From Rebecca billardiae RCC1528 (Eukaryota; Haptophyta), in contig OZ251225.1 in assembly GCA_965240325.2 (NCBI GenBank), positions 3,162,001 to 3,226,000 on the forward strand: DNA of 64,000 nt, given 5' to 3'. Both the position numbers and the translations under genes were made by a program. This document shows positions 50,314 through 60,977 of this stretch, in pieces. How positions within the stretch are numbered: the first letter of the stretch is position 1; each line of letters begins with the position of its first letter. The notes beneath the pieces were generated by a model. The model was not told where the DNA came from. It did not search any database and saw only the letters and a list, made by a program, of their open reading frames with translations.

Positions 50314-50434
50314 ACGACATATATCGTCAGTAGCATACTTCTGAATCAAGCATGATGACACTTGTTGTGATTCTGGCGGCGACGATTCTTCACACGTGAC
50401 ATCACGTCGTCACGACTAGACCGATGAACGAACA

Positions 50435-50513
50435 ACCGTTAATACAATACATGCTGACGACGGCGATAGTATATATGGAGAGAGAGAGAGACAATACATG
50501 CTGACGACGGCGA

Positions 50514-50592
<79 letters not shown>
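50435..50592. repeat. 28-bp direct repeat plus (GA)n microsatellite
   Basis: The sequence ACAATACATGCTGACGACGG followed by CGATAGTA occurs twice (about 50445-50471 and 50491-50518), each copy followed by a GA tract. The second tract runs to about 50592. Confidence 0.9.
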
Positions 50593-50595
<3 letters not shown>

Positions 50596-50825
50596 AGAGT
50601 GAGAGTGAGAGAGAGCTAGAGAGACTTGTTAATGTAGTTATTATAAACTACTCGTCGTAGTCTCGGTCAAGTCCGGGCGTCCAATGATATTATAAGCTAC
50701 TGCGCTATAGTTCAGATTGTGCGCGCTGCAGTACAGATAGAATATGCATGCGACGACGATGGTTCGTCTGCCAACTACTACAATAGTGCTGCCGTGTAGT
50801 CGTACGCACAGCTAATAGCTACTGT

Positions 50826-51739
50826 AGGCCTGTTTTATTTCTACCAGATTCCATTTACTATGTCACGGCGACAAACCCGTGCTCGCCAGTGGGAATCGGT
50901 GTCACGCTCCGTTGGGTGTACCTCTCACGGCCGATGGCGGCCCCCACGTGCGCAAGGAATGCGATTCGTGCACTCCTCGGTGACCGGTGAGTGCACGAAT
51001 CCAGTTGCGGCGCTCGTCCGCCTCGTCGTTGTCGCACACGAGGTACACCCAACACCATGGGTCGGATCCCAGAACTCTCCGCGCGCTCGCGCCTGCGCGG
51101 CACTGGCAGGCTTGTTCTCATCATCTTGGCCAAGACTGCAGCCTGAAAGATGCGCGAGGACGCGTGTGCACGCCTTTCCGCGCGTCATGGGTGCGCGTGG
51201 CACGCACCTTGTAATATTATACGCCGAGGAGGCCTGAGCATCCGGCCTACTAACCTTCCGCGATCACGTTCAAATGCAGGCAGCAAGCTGCAAGCAAGCG
51301 CACGCCGAACGGAAGCATCTCAAGCTCGACAAGGTAGTGGCGGCGGAGCGTTTAGAGCTGGTGGCGATTGCAGTCCATCTGGCTGTGAACTGGTCGCTAA
51401 CTGACACGGGTGCGACGCAGCAGCCAAGGCAGAGTGCTTGCAGCTTGCAGAGGGCCTCCAGCTGCAGCGCCGGTTTGCCGCCGCTCGCCGCCGCTGCATC
51501 GTGCACACTGCCGTGCACCGCGAGTGACCCCTGTGTCAAGGCGAAGCACCACGGCAAGGCGAATCAGCATGTCTGACAACATCCTTCGCCACAGCGCAGC
51601 GCCTCAACACGAGAATGCGCGAATGACGTGCCATCACTTCTCCGGACTAGCTCCGGGGCCCGCACCAGCGGGCAAGCCGCCATTGTACCGCGTTTTGGCG
51701 AATGTCGCCTTTGGGCTCTCGTAGAAATAAAACAGGCCT
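50826..51739. repeat. Inverted 19-bp repeat pair bounding 0.9 kb
   Basis: AGGCCTGTTTTATTTCTAC at 50826-50844 is matched exactly in inverse at 51721-51739. The interior contains another 13-bp inverted repeat (GATTCGTGCACTC, 50963-50975 and 50989-51001). It is possibly a small non-autonomous element; no target duplication is evident. Confidence 0.55.
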
Positions 51740-51877
51740 GTAGTGCAGGGCCTCTAACTAAGCGGCGCGCGGCGCGATTCGCGAACGGAATAATCACGAT
51801 TATTTTATAATTAGCTAGCAGGAAGCGAGTAGCCGAGTAGCGCGTCATCGAAAGCCATTGGCATCATTGGCAAGCAG

Positions 51878-54800
51878 CTACAAGATGGAGCTGCGCAGCT
51901 CCTCGAGCTTCTTCACGATTTCGCTGGGCGAGCGGTCAAGCTCGTCGGAGATGGCGCGCTGCGCGTTTGTTGGCAGCGCGCTGAACTGCTCACACAGGTC
52001 GCCGTCCGTCACGTCCTGCGCGTGCCGCCCGGCGCGGGCGCGCGGGGTGCCAGCTCGCATCAGCAGCGGCCTCGCGCGCACGCCTCGCGCGTGCGCGCCG
52101 CCCTCGCGCTGCGTGCGCGCCGCCTCGCGCGCACCTTGACGGGGAAGAAGCTCGAGCGGAAGACCATGTGGTCGCGGCCGCACAGCGGCGGCGCCTCCTG
52201 CCGCAGGTGCATTTCGAGATGCTTGAGGAACTCGATGTCGTCCTTGGAGCGCACGGGCAGCAGCGCGCCCACGCCGCCCATGTTGGTCGCGTACACCACC
52301 ACCTCGTGCGCCGAGGGCGAGAGCCGCTCCTTGTGCAGCGAGATCACAATCTCGCCCACGTGGAACTGCACGACCTCCTCCGCCTGCGGCGCGAGAGGCG
52401 CGCGCGCGGGTGGGCACGGGCGAGGGGGCGTTTGGCCGCGTGGCGAGCGTTGCCGCCGTGCCGGGCGCACGGGTACGAAGTGCGCACGGCACCGCGCGTG
52501 CGCGGCGCAGCGAGGCGAACGTGCGGTGCGGTGCGGTGCGGTGCGGTGCTGTACGGGAAGACGAGTGCACACTGCCAAACGGGCGGCGCGAGGCCGGCCG
52601 CCGGGACAACACATCCCGCTGAAGGCGCTACTTTTGCACATGTAGTGACAGCGTCGAATCGACGCCGGCCACAGAGGGGCCGACGGATCGCGCGGAGTGT
52701 GCGTCGCTCGCGGCAGGGCGCGCGCGCGGCGCCCATCCCGCCCATCTACCGCGGCGCGTCGCGCGCGTCGCGCGCGCACCTTGTTGGCCGCGCCGCCGAG
52801 GAAACCGTCGGAGGCGGCGCCGACGTCGTCGCCTTCGCCGTCGGCCTCGGGCGGCAGCCGGCTCACAAAGATGTTGCCAAACTTGTCGGCGCCCGCGAGC
52901 GTCCTCGCGTCCAGCTGGCAGCTCGCCGTGAGCCAGCGCGGCGCGCTCGTGTCGGCGAAGACGGCCAGCGAGTTGTCGCGCTGCCGGTACCGCACCCAGT
53001 GGAAGGACTCTGCGAGGTCGCCGACGACGAGCAGCTCGGGCGAGACGACGTGGATGGCCTGCACCATCACGGGCAGCGCGCGCAGCTCGCACCGCCTCAG
53101 CAGCTTCTTCTTCCCCAGCTCGTACAGGCGCAGCACCTTGCCCACGCCCGCGAGCAGCCGCCCGCCGAACGAGGCGAGCGCGTACGGCACGTCCTCGAGC
53201 GCGGTCTCGTGCAGCAGCTCGAGCCGCCGCCCGTTCTCGAGCAGCCGGTACACTCGGAGGAAGGCGGCGCCGAGCGCGCGCGGGTGGAGCTGCAGGTCGC
53301 GCACCGAGCCGACGACCACGGCGTACTCGCCGCCGAGCTCGCGGAACGGCAGCGCGCACACGCTGAACGCCGCCTCGTTGTCGGGCAGCTCGAGGACGCA
53401 CAGCGTCTGCCGCGCGGCAGCGTTCACCACGCGCACGCAGCTCGCCCACCTGCCGCTCGGCGCGCGCGGCACGCCGACAGTGGCCTCCATCAGCGGCGCG
53501 GCGTCGTCCTCGCCCGCGTCGTCCTCGGGCAGCTCCGCGTCCGCCGGCAGCAGCGCGCTGCCGTCCACCTGCGCCTGCCGGTACACCTCCGCCTTGAGGC
53601 CCTCGCCGTACGCGTGGTGGTCGCTCTCCGCGAGCACCAGCAGCCCGGACGGAGGGTGCAGCGCCATGCGCCGGGGTGTGTACCGCGTGGGAACGACGGC
53701 GGAGTTGAAGGTCTCGCCCAGCCGCTCGGCCGCGATGATGCGCAGCGTGTTCCCCGCCACCGCGACGATCCCCTCGGGGCACTGCTCCGAGCTGAACGCG
53801 CTCGCGTGCTCGAGCGCATCGTACGAGAGCGGCGTGAACAGATAACGGCCGTGGTGCGCGTAAGCCGCCCACGCGCGCGACGAGAGCGCGAGCAGCGCGC
53901 GGCGCTCGCCGATGACCACCTTGGCCATGCGCACGGCGCGCTTGCCGCAGAACACGCTCGTCGTGTCCGCGTGCAGCTCGCCCGACCCCCCGTCGAGCGA
54001 GCAGCGCATGAAGACGCCGTTGCTCAGCCCGATCGCGAGCATGTGCCCCGAGCCGCCCAGCCCGGCCGAGTGCGCGTCGAGGAGCGCGCATGACTCAATG
54101 GGCGAGGGCAGGCCCTGCGCGCGCGGAGGCGAGGCGGTGAGCGCGCGGGCGCGGCGCGCGCGCGGGGAGGGGAGCGCGCGCGTGAGCCCGCCGCGCGCGC
54201 GCGCGCCCGCCCGCCCGCGCGAGCCTCGGCGGCGGCGCGCCCGCCGGCCGGCCCGCGAGCGCCAGTTGGGTCGGACTCTGCTAGAACGTCGGGTGCACCC
54301 AGCGCGGCCGGCTGGCGGCGCGCGTCGTCCCGGATGGTGTGGGTCGTCATCCCCGCGGCGCGCGGCGGTGCGTGTCGCGCGCACCTTGATCGCGATGACC
54401 TGCATGCAGTCGTCCGGGTCGAGCGAGAGGATGCGCACGTAGTTGTCCCACGAGCCGACACACAGGAAGCGGCAGCGCTGCCGGCCGGAGGGCACCGCGC
54501 CGATGTCGAGGCAGGCAATCTCCTGGCCGAGGTCCTTCTTGCTCGTCTCGACGATGTTGTTGAGCGCGTCGAGCTCGAAGTAGATGAGCTCGCCGCCCGA
54601 GAGCGCCACCACCATCTGCCGCGCGTTCGCCGCCGCCTTGGTGATCGGCCGCTTGTTGGGCGTGCGAGTCTCTGCAGGAGGCCGCCCTGTGCGGATGTGC
54701 CGCACTCCGCCCGGGTGGATCTGGCACAGCGAGTCGTCGGCGAGCAGCTGGACGGCGAGCGTGGGCGCCGTGCCGAGGAGGCCCGAGTCGGTCACCTCCT

Positions 54801-56405
54801 CCACCGTCTCCCCGATCGAGAGCACCAGCGTCGCGTTGACGAACGAGACGATGATGTACGAGTCGTGCGCGGCGCTGCCGCTCGTGCGCACCGTCCAGAC
54901 CGCGTTGGGCGTGCCCGGCAGCTCAGACACGGCCATCTCCGCGACGGCGAAGCCGTGGCGGAGCACGCGCAGCGTGCTGCGCGGGCCGCGGCCGCAGAGG
55001 GTGAGCAGCTGCATCGCGCCCTCGCGCGCCACGTCGGCCACGCGGCACTCCGTCATCGGCGCGAGCGACTCGAGCTCGTCGACGAGCAGCAGGTTCTTGA
55101 GCGGCCGCGGCTCGACCAGCACCACCGCGTCGTCGCCCGCCTCGAGCTGCGCGGACGAGGCGGTGGGCGCGTCGTCGTCGTCGCCGATGCCCTGGAACTG
55201 GAAGAGCGCGTGGTTGCCCGCCTCCGACGCCGAGAAGAGGAAGCCCGTGCGCAGGATCACCAGCGCCACCGCCGTCGGGATCGAGTCGAGGTAGCGCACC
55301 GCCACCTCGGACACGGCCTCGCCCGCGTACTGCAGCGTCACCTTGTACACGTCGCCCAGCTCCGTCTGGAGGAGCACGAAGAAGAGGCCGGTCTGGCGGT
55401 GCACGGCGTGCGCGACGACGAGCAGCCCGTGCTCCGCCGGCAGGTCCTTGCGCCGCGGCAGCACGCACCGCCGCTCCGCCTGGCCCGGCGCGCGGAACGC
55501 GACGAGGTTCTCAGCGCACACGAGCACGCCGCCCGGGCCGTCCTCGCCGCCCGGGATCGGCACGAGCAGGTTGGAGGAGGGGTCGACGGGGTCGGACCAC
55601 TTGCGCGTGACGTGGTTGAGGCCGAGGTCGAACTCGTAGTACGTGAGCACCTTCGTGTACGACGCCTCCCCCGCCGCGCCCTCCTCGCCCGGCGCGTTCT
55701 CCACGTCCTCGTAGTCGACCTCGAGCGCCGCAAACACCGGGTTGTCAAACCCGACGTCCACGCCGCACAGGTCGAAGCAGAGGGTGTGCGACTTGTGCGC
55801 CTCGAGCGGGGACGAGATGGTCAGGTTCGCCGCCGAGTCGCGGTTCATCGTGTACACCAGCTTCTGCTTCTCGCACGCGCCGATCATGATCGCGCGCCCG
55901 CGCGGGTCGACGGCGACGTACTGGCCGGGCACGATGCGCCGGCAGCCCGACTTGCCAAACGTCTCGGAGTGCACGCGCACGAACGCGCCCCGCTCCGCGG
56001 AGAACTCGAGGACGGTGATCTTGCCCGAGTCACTCCCCACCACGATGTAGTCGCGGTTGCCGCCTGCGCGCCGAGCGCGCGCAGCGCGACACCGCGCGAG
56101 CGCGCGGCGACATTCAGCGCCACGCGCAGGGGGTGCGTGCGTGCTGCCGGCTCGCCGCTCGCTCGCGCGAGGCGCGAGGAGCGCGGGCGCGCACCGAGTA
56201 GGCGGAACGGCTGGATCGCGCGCACGATCCCAAACACCTCCGTCGCGTGCACCGACTGCAGCTTGCCGTTCTCGTCCGGCCGCAGCAGCTCGAGCAGCTT
56301 GCCGCGCGCGACAACAATCTCCTGCTGCTTGGGCGCAGAGAAGTTGCCATGGATGGCGGAGGTGATCGCCGTGGCCCGCTGCAGCGTGAGCGAGTACAGG
56401 TGCAT
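51878..56405 (-). CDS. SF3B3: Splicing factor 3B subunit 3 (SAP130/Rse1), 5 exons
   Basis: SF3B3 is a three-beta-propeller scaffold of the U2 snRNP SF3b complex. Inferred exons are 56405-56195, 56063-54385, 54114-52780, 52383-52135 and 52015-51878, giving 1,203 aa (human 1,217). All four donors are GTGCGC; introns are 131, 270, 396 and 119 nt. Diagnostic motifs run end to end: LYSLTLQRATAITSAIHGNF, KQQEIVVARGKLLELLRP, and after intron 1 GGNRDYIVVGSDSGKI, then TFGKSGCRRIVPGQY, CGRGPRSTLRVLRHG and a segment with SELPGTPNAVWTVR. Next come VNATLVLSIGETVEEVTDSG, SSEQCPEGIVAVAGNTLRI and AGADKFGNIFVSRLPP. The end reads LRQEAPPLCGRDHMVFRS and DVTDGDLCEQFSALP. Intron 3 contains a GTGCG-type pentanucleotide run near 52525-52550. 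It is divergent to DRG2. Confidence 0.95.
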
Positions 56406-56705
56406 CGCAGCCCCTGCAGCCGCCCCCGCCGCCGCCGCAAGCCGCTGACCTGCACGCCTTCAGGTCCGCCGAGCGATGGCCGACGACGGCGACGACACGC
56501 GCGCCCAAGTGCCCACACCTCATTCCGGGGCTGGGCGACCTGTCGGGAAGTCCGGGGGGTGGGGAAGGGGAGTGGGGGCGCATACACGGCAAGCCCGTCG
56601 TGGCGACGCCATTGCTGCGTCGCGCGTGCCCTCCCGGGCGGCGGGCTCTGGCCGCCGGGCGGGCTCATCATACGCGCGCCGCACGGCTGCTCTTGAGTGG
56701 TGACG
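56406..56705. promoter_or_regulatory. Divergent promoter SF3B3/DRG2
   Basis: A 300-bp GC-rich gap between two housekeeping genes transcribed away from each other. No specific motif is assigned. Confidence 0.35.
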
Positions 56706-58016
56706 ATGGGTGCCGGCACGATCCTCGAGCGCATCAAGGAGATCGAGAACGAGATCGCGCGCACGCAGAAGAACAAGGCAACGACGACGCACTTGGGCTC
56801 CCTGCGTGCAAAGCTGTGCAAGCTGCGGCGCGAGCTGCAGGAGCCCGCGGGTGGCGACAAGGGCGGCGCCAGTGACGGCTTCGAGGTGAGCAAGTCGGGC
56901 GACGCGCGCGTCGCGCTGATCGGCTTCCCGTCCGTGGGAAAGTCGACCATCCTCTCCGAGATGACCTCGACCAAGTCGGAGACGGCCGCGTACGAGTTCA
57001 CGACGCTCACGTGCATCCCCGGCGTGCTTCACCACAAGGGCTGCCGCATCCAGGTGCTCGACCTCCCAGGGATCATCGAGGGCGCGTCTGAGGGCAAGGG
57101 GCGGGGACGGCAGGTCATTGCCGTCGCCAAGTCCGCCGACATGGTGCTGATGGTGCTCGACGCCGCGTCGGGCCACTCGGAGCACCAGCGGATGCTGCTC
57201 GAGCGCGAGCTGGAGAACTGCGGGCTGCGGCTGAACAAGCGACCGCCCAACATCTACTTCAAGCGGAAGGCCACCGGCGGCGTCTCGGTCAACTTCACGT
57301 GCAAGGCGCCCTCGATCACCGAGAAGGACATCAACGACGTGCTGTACGAGTACCGCATCCACAACGCAGAGATCCTCGTGCGCGAGGACCTCACCGTCGA
57401 CGACTTCTGCGACGTGATCGAAGGGAACCGGCACTACGTCAAGTGCCTCTACGTGTACAACAAGATCGTGCGCGCCCACGCGCGCGCGCCCTCCCGCGCG
57501 CTCCGCTTGCCGCGCCCCCAACACGGCCCTCGCACGCGCCCGGCGGCCGGCACGCAGGACATGACGTGCATCGAGGAGGTGGAGCGCATCTGCTCGCAGC
57601 CGCACTGCACGGTGCTCTCCACGCTGCTCAAGCTCAACTACGACATGTTCATGGACAAGATCTGGGAGTACCTCGAGCTCGTGCGCGTGTACACGAAGAA
57701 GCGCGGCCAGCCGCCAGACCTGAGCGACCCTCTCGTGCTCACGCGCGGCCGGCACGGGATCACGGTGGAGGCGGCGTGCATGCAGCTGCACAAGTCGCTC
57801 GTGGAGAACCACGACTACACGTTCGTGTGGGGGCGATCGGTGAAGCACTCGCCCCAGCGCTGCGGGCTCATCCACACCCTCTCGGACGAGGACGTCGTGC
57901 AGATCATGCAGAAGCGCGTGCAGTCCAAGGACACCGATCCGTTCAACAAGTCGCAGGCGACGGGCTCGCAGTCCAAGCAGCAGCTGAAAAAGGCGAAAAA
58001 GCCGCTCAAGACATGA
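56706..58016 (+). CDS. DRG2: Developmentally regulated GTP-binding protein 2, 2 exons
   Basis: DRG GTPases are Obg-family proteins acting with the ribosome and DFRP partners. Exons 56706-57467 and 57558-58016 (intron 90 nt, GTGCGC...CGCAG, in frame) give 406 aa, a little over the human DRG2 length because of a Lys/Ser/Gln-rich tail. Motifs in order are the N-terminal helix LERIKEIENEIARTQKNKAT, P-loop GFPSVGKST (G1), EFTTLTCIPG (G2), LDLPGIIEGASEGKGRGRQV (G3, DLPG) and a NKI motif at the exon junction (YVYNKI, G4). The C-terminal TGS domain follows: YTKKRGQPPDLSDPLVL, VWGRSVKHSPQRCGL. LTCIPGVL...GC and RLNKRPPNIYFKRK distinguish DRG2 from DRG1. Confidence 0.95.
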   Translation: MGAGTILERIKEIENEIARTQKNKATTTHLGSLRAKLCKLRRELQEPAGGDKGGASDGFEVSKSGDARVALIGFPSVGKSTILSEMTSTKSETAAYEFTTLTCIPGVLHHKGCRIQVLDLPGIIEGASEGKGRGRQVIAVAKSADMVLMVLDAASGHSEHQRMLLERELENCGLRLNKRPPNIYFKRKATGGVSVNFTCKAPSITEKDINDVLYEYRIHNAEILVREDLTVDDFCDVIEGNRHYVKCLYVYNKIVRAHARAPSRALRLPRPQHGPRTRPAAGTQDMTCIEEVERICSQPHCTVLSTLLKLNYDMFMDKIWEYLELVRVYTKKRGQPPDLSDPLVLTRGRHGITVEAACMQLHKSLVENHDYTFVWGRSVKHSPQRCGLIHTLSDEDVVQIMQKRVQSKDTDPFNKSQATGSQSKQQLKKAKKPLKT

Positions 58017-58537
58017 GGCTCCAGGTACAGTATGACATGCTGGGCTACCTGTCCGAGGACCGTCCGTCATCTCCGGGTCGGAATGCCACGGCGGCGCCAC
58101 CCGGCTCGGGCGCTGGCTGACGGCCCTGAGTCCTGACGCCGCCTGCCGACTCAGGTGCCCAGCCGTCCGATCTCAGACGACGTAGCGTGAACGCCGTACG
58201 GCACGATTTCGTCGGGGAGGCTTGTCATGAATGAAATTTGCGGCGAACGTTGATGCGCACGTCTAGCTCCATGGACCATGGTCGTCCATGGGCCGAACGC
58301 ACGCAGGATGTCCGCCGTGCGGCCATGCTGATCGGGCTTTCGAGGCGGCCATTGTGAAGCAGCAAGAACGGCCGCGCCGGGCGGCCGCCCCGCGCTCAAA
58401 ACAGCGGGGGCCTAGCGGCCTTTTCCCGGTGGGGCTGGTCGAACACAGCGCGTCTAGGACGCGACGGAGAAGCTTGCCAGGGCCGGCAGACCCGACGACG
58501 ATGGGACGAGTTGGCCGTTCAGCGCTGACTAACGGTA
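58017..58537. other. Intergenic gap, convergent 3' ends
   Basis: No gene or repeat is recognised. Confidence 0.55.
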
Positions 58538-59398
58538 TCATCCGGGCTGCCGCGCCTTCGCGCGTCGCGCGTGCGATTTAGCCATTAGCCAGGCGCGGCA
58601 GCGCGGCACTCTTCTGCAAGGCCCACCGAGGCGCCAGCGAGGCGCGCCGGCGAGTGAGGCGCGCGTCGATGCAGTCGTCGCTGCGCACGGCCGCTCGGGC
58701 ACGGCGGCACGGCAACGGCACGCACCGATCACGCCGTGCGTGCGCGCGCCGGCCATCGACGCGTGGTAGTCGTGCAGTAACTGCAGCTCCGTGGGGTTTT
58801 CCGCACGTCGTGCGCGCTGCTGCCGCCGGACGCCCAGATGGCGCGCGACCGCGTCGGTCGCGGCGGCCTCGCGCGCCGCGCGCGGGGCGGCTCGACGCGC
58901 GGCGTGACCCTCGCGGCGCTCCGCGTTGCGCGCCTCGTCCACGCCGTTCAGCGTGCTCGCCAGCCGCGCGCGCAGCTGCGCGAGGCACGCGTCGAGCGCT
59001 GCCGGCGTCTCGCAGTTTGGGTGCGAGGCCGCGGGCGCGCGCGCGCCGGGGCGCGTGGCCTCGTGCGGGTGCACGGCGAGGCGCGCCAGGTCCACAAACG
59101 GCTCGTCGCGCAGTTCCAGCGCACGCAGCCCGGCGACGCGCGCGTCCCAGCGCGCGACGTGTTTGGACAGCGCGTCGTTGGCGAATTGCGCGCACGCCGC
59201 CGCGCTCCGCCTCCCCACAAACGGCTCGTCGCGCAGTTCCAGCGCACGCAGCCCGGCGACGCGCGCGTCCCAGCGCGCGACGTGTTTGGACAGCGCGTCG
59301 TTGGCGAATTGCGCGCACGCCGCCGCGCTCCGCCTCCGCATCTGCACGCCACACGCCGCGTAGACCACGAACGAATCTATCCAGCTCGTGCACGACAT
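58538..59398 (-). CDS. Hypothetical protein with a perfect 41-residue tandem duplication
   Basis: An ATG at 59398 opens 286 codons. Residues about 20-103 contain the segment SAAACAQFANDALSKHVARW followed by DARVAGLRALELRDEPFV, present twice back to back and identical at DNA level. Then come DLARLAVHPHEA and a long helical, Arg/Ala-rich region (ALDACLAQLRARLASTLNGVD, EARNAERREG). Later comes NPTELQLLHDYHASMAG. An ATG in another frame at about 59416 starts MATSADDVVHELDRFV, which also looks protein-like, so a short intron or frameshift near the start is possible. The product looks like a helical/coiled-coil protein. No family can be named. The last 80 codons may be non-coding or intronic. Confidence 0.45.
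   Translation of the reverse strand: MSCTSWIDSFVVYAACGVQMRRRSAAACAQFANDALSKHVARWDARVAGLRALELRDEPFVGRRSAAACAQFANDALSKHVARWDARVAGLRALELRDEPFVDLARLAVHPHEATRPGARAPAASHPNCETPAALDACLAQLRARLASTLNGVDEARNAERREGHAARRAAPRAAREAAATDAVARHLGVRRQQRARRAENPTELQLLHDYHASMAGARTHGVIGACRCRAAVPERPCAATTASTRASLAGAPRWRLGGPCRRVPRCRAWLMAKSHARRAKARQPG
59093..59338. repeat. Perfect tandem duplication, 123-bp unit x2
   Basis: Two adjacent identical 123-bp units (ACAAACGGCTCGTCGCGCAG... starting at 59094 and 59217), keeping the minus-strand reading frame (41 codons). Confidence 0.9.
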
Positions 59399-59529
59399 CG
59401 TCAGCCGACGTGGCCATGTCGGGCCGACGGCGGCCAAAGTCACGACTCACGATGTGCCCCTCCCGACCGGGGACCATCGCCGCCAGATTTGTGGGAATCG
59501 CAACCACATCTCTATGCGGCGCGCGCAGA

Positions 59530-59620
59530 ATTAACCACATGCGCTTCGATTCCCGAGGCGTGCCTTTAATTGGCGCAAAAATTAACCAAGTGCGTTCTCG
59601 ATTCCCGAGGCGTGCCTAAT
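59530..59620. repeat. Two direct copies of a ~40-bp sequence
   Basis: ATTAACCA, then CGATTCCCGAGGCGTGCCT, occurs at about 59531-59570 and 59580-59617, upstream of the minus-strand hypothetical gene. Confidence 0.85.
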
Positions 59621-59836
59621 CAAAAAACGTTTGAGGCCCCATTGTTCGTATTCCTACTCCGGTATTACTTGGGACAGCAGTACGTCACACCCAATTAAAG
59701 GGGGTCGGAGCTGGGTCTCCCAGGGCTTTCTCACGAATTAAAATTGTTTAAAGCTGTGTTCACCAGAATAGTTCGGCTTGGTCAATATTATTGATCGCAC
59801 TGGTCGCAGCCGCCGCCATTCACCAAGGGCGCGAGA

Positions 59837-60931
59837 GGGGGTCGCTCGCTAAGCCCCACCCGCTCCGGCCAGCATGGCTGCCTGGCCGGCGGCGGCGTGT
59901 TCAAGCGAGCCGTAGGCCGGGAATCCACGCGCTGGCGGTGCGGTTTTGGCGGCGCAGGGGGCCTCACAGGTCATCTGCAGGTATGCTCAGAGCCTTAGGA
60001 CAGCTTGGTGGCCCGCAATCCCGGCTCCTTGTCGCTGCTTGCCGACTGCAAGCGATCACGCGTCGACCGTGCGGTCCCGCGTTGCACGCGGCCCAACGTA
60101 GGGTGCTGCACATGCCAGCAGATGGTGAAGGGGGGTCGCCCGCCACGCAGACGTCCTCGGAGAGGACGTCGACCCCCGTACGTCGCCTTGATTGGCGTTG
60201 TCCCGCAAGGAGTCGCTAAAGGCCTGCTGCCCAGGGAGACACGGACAATGTGAAGTTCTGGCGCTACCATCGGCGACGGCTTCATGGGCGGTGACAGTTG
60301 GCGGGCGTCAATCTCGCCTGCCTGAGCTGTGTGCGTCTCTTATTCTTAGTAAACTGTAATCTCGCCTGCCTGAGCTGTGTGCGTCTCTTATTCTTAGTAA
60401 ACTGTAGGCCAAAAGTCGAGATAACATTTTGAAATGCCTATGGTTGTTCGTATGTCATTGCATTAGGAAGCACGCAAGCCTGGGCTGGAGAGGTCGGGAT
60501 CGAGACGACGCACGGGGGTCGACGTCCTCTCCGAGGACGTCTGCGTGGCGGGCGACCCCCCTTCACCATCTGCTAGCATGTGCAGCACCCTACGTTGGGC
60601 CGCGTGCACGCGGGATTGCACGGTCGACGCGTGATCGCTTGCAGTCGGCAAGCAGCGACAAGGAGCCTGGGGTTGCGGGCCACCAAGCTGTCCTAAGGCT
60701 CTGAGCATACCTGCAGGCGACCCGCGAGGCCACCTGCGCCGCCAAAACCGCACCGCCAGCGCGTGGATTCCCGGCTTACGGCTCGCTTGAGCACGCCGCC
60801 GCCGGCCAGGCAGCCATGCTGGCCGGAGCGGGTGGGGCTTACCGGCTTATGGTGACAGTTGGCGGGCGTCAATCTCGCCTGCCTGAGCTGTGTGCGTCTC
60901 TTATTCTTAGTAAACTGTAGCGAGCGACCCC
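59837..60931. mobile_element. 1.1-kb foldback element with ~340-bp inverted arms and an insertion in one arm
   Basis: The left arm (59837-60185) and right arm (about 60505-60931) are near-identical reverse complements around a ~320-bp loop. The right arm is interrupted by about 70 bp (roughly 60848-60918) that duplicates loop sequence (GTGACAGTTGGCGGGCGTCA and onwards). After it the arm homology resumes with AGCGAGCGACCCC. The loop holds a 48-bp tandem duplication (AATCTCGCCTGCCTGAGCTG..., 60308-60405). No ORF resembles a transposase. It ends 46 bp before the LRR gene's ATG. Confidence 0.85.
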
Positions 60932-60977
60932 TGGTTCCAACGAGCGCTCCATACCAGTACTCGTACTGGTAGTAGCC

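Larger units (their letters stand above)
49791..51877. other. Intergenic region, no confident gene
   Basis: Microsatellites occupy 50205-50640. 50826-51739 is bounded by a perfect 19-bp inverted repeat and has overlapping short frames without a recognised product. Confidence 0.5.

Noticed and set aside
50860-51237. 125-codon plus-strand frame in the inverted-repeat interval
   Set aside because: An equally open minus-strand frame overlaps it, it contains a DNA palindrome, and neither product resembles a known protein.
59545-59620. TTCGATTCCCG repeats resembling a tRNA-derived SINE box
   Set aside because: No paired stem flanks the motif and no A-box precedes it at the right distance. They are better explained as a short direct repeat.
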